Positions 61,661-64,000 of a stretch of DNA of 64,000 nucleotides are shown piece after piece (the first letter of the stretch is position 1; each line of letters starts with the position of its first letter). The stretch spans positions 1,116,001 to 1,180,000 of the forward strand of contig NZ_FOYL01000002.1 in the NCBI RefSeq assembly GCF_900115955.1. Direction: 5' to 3'. Made by a program: the position numbers and the translations under genes. The stretch is from Lentzea waywayandensis (GTDB lineage: Bacteria > Actinomycetota > Actinomycetes > Mycobacteriales > Pseudonocardiaceae). Below the pieces are notes generated by a model. The model ran no database searches and was not told where the DNA came from. It saw only the letters and a program-made list of their open reading frames with translations.

Positions 61661-63586
61661 TCAGCCCACCTTCACCGGAAGCTTGTCGATGCGAATGGCC
61701 GCGGCCTTGTACTCGGCCGTTCCCGCGATCGGGCAGGTCGCCTCGATCGTGATGATGTTGACGTCGATCTCGTCCGGGAAGTGGAACGTCATGAACACCA
61801 GACCCGGCGTCAGTCCGTCGTCGATCCGCACCGGCGCCTGGATCTGCCCGCGCCTGCTGGTGATCGCCACCTCCTCGCCGGCTTCCACTCCGAGCATCAG
61901 AGCGTCCTGCGGGCACAGGTCGAGCGTCTCGCCCATGCGCAGCGGCGACTCGAAGCCGCTCGACTGCACCCCGGTGTTGTAGGAGTCGAGCCGGCGCCCG
62001 GTGGTGAGCCGGAACGGGAACTCGTTGGTCAGCTCGTCTACGGGCGGGCTGTGCGGCACCGGCGAGAACGTCGCGGGCATGCCGCGCTTGACGGGGTCCT
62101 CCTCCCAGAGCCTGCCGTGCAGGAAGCTGGGTTCGAGGGAGTCCTCGCTCGGACACGGCCACTGGATGCCGCCGAGCGCCTCCAGCCGGTCGTAGGTCAT
62201 GCCGGTGTGGATGGGCGACAGGCTGCGCAGCTCGTCCCACACGTCCTGGCCGGTCTTGTGCTGCCAGTCCGCGCCGAGCCGTGTCGCGATCTCACCCATG
62301 ATCTCGATGTCGTCGCGCGCGCCCTCGGGCGGTGTGAGTGCTTTCCTGACCCGCTGGACCCTGCGCTCGCTGTTCGTGAACGTGCCGTCGGTCTCGCACC
62401 ACGCCGCCGCGGCGGGAAGCACGACGTGCGCGAGCTGCGCGGTCTTGGTGAGGAAGATGTCCTGCACCACGACGTGGTCCAAGTTGGACAGTCGTTTGAT
62501 CGTGTGCTCGCAGTCGGCCTCGGACTGCACCGGGTTCTCGCCGATGATGTACACGGTGGTCATGTCACCGCGTTCCATCGCCTCCAGCATCTGGGTGAGG
62601 TTCCAGCCCTTGGCTGCCTTGAAGTTCGAACCCCACGCGTCGTTGAACTTCTTGGCAACGCTCGGGTCCGTGATGTCCTGGAAGCCGGGCAACCGGTCGG
62701 GGATGGCGCCCATGTCGCCGCCACCCTGCACGTTGTTCTGCCCGCGCAACGGGTTCAGCCCCGCGCCGTAACGTCCGACCTGGCCGGTCAGCAGCGACAG
62801 GTTGATGAGGCTCAGCACGTTGTTGGTGCCGTTGTGGTGCTCGGTGATGCCGAGCGTCCAGCTCAGCTGACCGCGATCCGCCTTGGCGTAGGCATGTGCG
62901 AGCTCGCGAATGAGCGCGGCCGGCACCCCGGTCTCCAGTTCGGCGACCGGCAACGTCCACGGCTCGACGGCCTTCACGAACTCCTGGAAGCCCTCGGTCG
63001 CGCGCTCGACGAACGACATGTTGGTGAGGTTCGAAGCGATGATCTCCCGCGCGATGGCGTGCGCCAGCGGGATGTCCGTACCGACCTTGAGCCGCAACCA
63101 CCCGTGCGCCCACTTGCCGGTGCTGGTCAGCCGCGGGTCGACCACGTAGAGCTTCGCGCCCTTGTTGACCGCCCTCAGCACGTGCTGGAAGAAGATCGGG
63201 TGCGCCTCCCGCGCGTTCGAGCCCCACAGCACGATCAGGTCGGCGTCCTCGATCTCCTGGTAGGAGGAGGTACCGCCACCACTGCCGAACACCTTGGCCA
63301 GTCCGGCCACGCTGGGCGCGTGACAGGTGCGGTTGCACGAGTCGACGTTGTTCGTGCCGATCACCGCACGCGTGAACTTCTGGGCCATGTAGTTCATCTC
63401 GTTGGTGGCCCGCGCACAGGAGAACATGCCGAACGCGTCCGGACCACCGTTGGCCACGTTCCTGCGGAAGCCCTCTGCTGCCTTGTCCAGCGCCTCGTCC
63501 CAGGTGGCCGGCCGCAGGACTCCCGCGTCGCGCACCAGTGGCTGGGTCAGCCGCACGTAGGGCTCGGTCTTCTTCCGCCTGCTCAT
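61661..63586 (-). CDS. Formate dehydrogenase catalytic subunit (molybdopterin), lacking its Fe4S4 domain
   Basis: A 641-residue molybdopterin oxidoreductase from ATG 63586 (GGAGG upstream). It starts directly in the molybdopterin region: LRPATWDEALDKAAEGF, FSCARATNEMNYMAQKFTRA, and the active-site Cys-His pair in NRTCHAPSVAGLAKVF (Cys ~88), equivalent to Sec140-His141 of E. coli FdhF. The enzyme is thus the Cys type. The C-terminal molydop-binding domain (about 525-641) has FRLTTGRRLDSYNTG. The N-terminal Fe4S4 domain that should precede WDEAL is missing and is found on the separate iron-sulfur protein at 59037. Oxidises formate to CO2 using a bis-MGD Mo/W centre. Confidence 0.92.
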   Translation of the reverse strand: MSRRKKTEPYVRLTQPLVRDAGVLRPATWDEALDKAAEGFRRNVANGGPDAFGMFSCARATNEMNYMAQKFTRAVIGTNNVDSCNRTCHAPSVAGLAKVFGSGGGTSSYQEIEDADLIVLWGSNAREAHPIFFQHVLRAVNKGAKLYVVDPRLTSTGKWAHGWLRLKVGTDIPLAHAIAREIIASNLTNMSFVERATEGFQEFVKAVEPWTLPVAELETGVPAALIRELAHAYAKADRGQLSWTLGITEHHNGTNNVLSLINLSLLTGQVGRYGAGLNPLRGQNNVQGGGDMGAIPDRLPGFQDITDPSVAKKFNDAWGSNFKAAKGWNLTQMLEAMERGDMTTVYIIGENPVQSEADCEHTIKRLSNLDHVVVQDIFLTKTAQLAHVVLPAAAAWCETDGTFTNSERRVQRVRKALTPPEGARDDIEIMGEIATRLGADWQHKTGQDVWDELRSLSPIHTGMTYDRLEALGGIQWPCPSEDSLEPSFLHGRLWEEDPVKRGMPATFSPVPHSPPVDELTNEFPFRLTTGRRLDSYNTGVQSSGFESPLRMGETLDLCPQDALMLGVEAGEEVAITSRRGQIQAPVRIDDGLTPGLVFMTFHFPDEIDVNIITIEATCPIAGTAEYKAAAIRIDKLPVKVG

Positions 63587-63683
63587 CGTCTGCACCTCCT
63601 CCGCCCATACTGTATGCAATCTTCGGTATGCGCTAGCCCCAGATGCGGTTCTGTTGCCCAGCGGCCCGAAGACGGACGGCGGG
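63587..63683 (-). promoter_or_regulatory. Promoter/operator region of the formate dehydrogenase operon
   Basis: 97 bp, AT-richer than surroundings. It holds a perfect short palindrome CATAC-T-GTATG at 63606-63616 and a second GTATGC at 63626-63631, 20-46 nt upstream of the start codon. Candidate binding site for the TetR-like protein encoded immediately upstream or another regulator. Confidence 0.5.
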
Positions 63684-64000
63684 TCAGGAGCGCGCGATCG
63701 ACTCCTCGATCGACCGCAGCGTGGACTGGAGAACGGCGTCGCGGTGCGCTCCGGCGGGCAGTGCGCGCGCGACCGACACCGCGCCGACGATGGCGGCGAC
63801 GAGCGCCCAGGCACGCCGCCGCTGCTCCTCGAAGTCACCGGGCATGGCGGGCAGAACGAGTGCGACCATGCGGGAGATCTGCAGCTGGTAGACCTCGCGC
63901 ACCGAGTCGCCCGCTCTGGCCACGTCCGCCGTGAGCGCCGTCAGCACGCAGCCGTCGGCGACGCCCTCGCAGTGCTCCTCACTCAGGTAGCTGTAGACGA
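63684..64000 (-). CDS. TetR-family regulator, C-terminal part (5' end beyond window)
   Basis: The frame is open from the right edge to the stop at 63684, giving about 105 residues. The segment HCEGVADGCVLTALTADVA and REVYQLQISRMVALVLP, followed by RRAWALVAAIVGAVSVARAL, matches the C-terminal ligand-binding domain of a TetR subgroup. The HTH is outside the window. Same direction as the formate dehydrogenase operon and 97 bp upstream of it, so it may control that operon. Confidence 0.8.
   Translation of the reverse strand, partial: VYSYLSEEHCEGVADGCVLTALTADVARAGDSVREVYQLQISRMVALVLPAMPGDFEEQRRRAWALVAAIVGAVSVARALPAGAHRDAVLQSTLRSIEESIARS

Noticed and set aside
60014-63934. 1,306-codon plus-strand frame opposite the formate dehydrogenase genes
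   Set aside because: The opposite strand holds intact Fe-S and molybdopterin motifs; the plus frame is Arg/His/Asp-rich with no recognisable domain.
1-64000. tRNA genes, CRISPR arrays, insertion sequences or att sites
   Set aside because: None recognised: no cloverleaf-like segments, no spaced direct-repeat arrays, no transposase or integrase motifs in any frame.

Overview
The window is high-GC DNA with dense, co-directional, often ATGA-overlapping genes, many GTG starts, SARP/AfsR-type regulators and secondary-metabolite clusters. This points to a filamentous actinomycete, probably of the Pseudonocardiaceae (Lentzea/Saccharothrix-like). The family placement is inference. No tRNA, rRNA, CRISPR array or insertion sequence was seen.

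Layout. (1) 1-5030: a MacAB-like export operon (permease cut by the window edge, ATPase, peptidoglycan-binding adaptor, small lipoprotein) on the minus strand, divergent from an OmpR-type two-component system. (2) 5057-22358: an iron-box-controlled siderophore locus matching coelichelin genes cchE-F-G-H-I-J. The A-domain codes of the trimodular NRPS read as formyl-hydroxy-Orn, Thr and hydroxy-Orn. The Orn hydroxylase, formyltransferase, importer permeases and MbtH protein are not in the window. The two ABC exporter halves have complementary broken ATP sites. (3) 22431-23132: a VOC protein and a YCII/DGPF protein, convergent. (4) 23201-27765: a probable PhoP box followed by a membrane-anchored binding protein, a TelA-family protein, a binding-protein/VWA lipoprotein and a small membrane protein. 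(5) 27883-38665: an IclR regulator divergent from a ten-gene operon. The operon has a quaternary-amine-type ABC importer, then a formaldehyde-activating-enzyme homologue, three dehydrogenases, an AGPS-like flavin oxidase and an FGGY kinase, and looks like an uncharacterised catabolic pathway.

(6) 38753-47952: regulators (an ATPase/TPR protein, a short SARP, a TetR, a full SARP-NB-ARC-TPR) around a GH3 glucosidase, with strong hairpin terminators and candidate operators. (7) 48063-56491: a complete six-gene lactazole-type thiopeptide cluster in the order lazA-B-C-D-E-F, with a new core peptide. (8) 56477-64000, minus strand: a molybdenum NAD-type formate dehydrogenase whose catalytic subunit appears split into two genes, trailed by an aldehyde-dehydrogenase-like and an acyl-CoA-dehydrogenase-like gene, with a TetR fragment at the right edge.

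How they work together. CchH would build the siderophore, CchG/CchI export it, CchF/CchE serve its re-import, and CchJ would release product or iron. In the laz cluster LazB and LazF dehydrate Ser residues, LazD/LazE with LazF make azoles, and LazC closes the pyridine and drops the leader. The Fae homologue and the formate dehydrogenase both belong to one-carbon chemistry, so regions 5 and 8 may share a metabolic theme. That link is inference.
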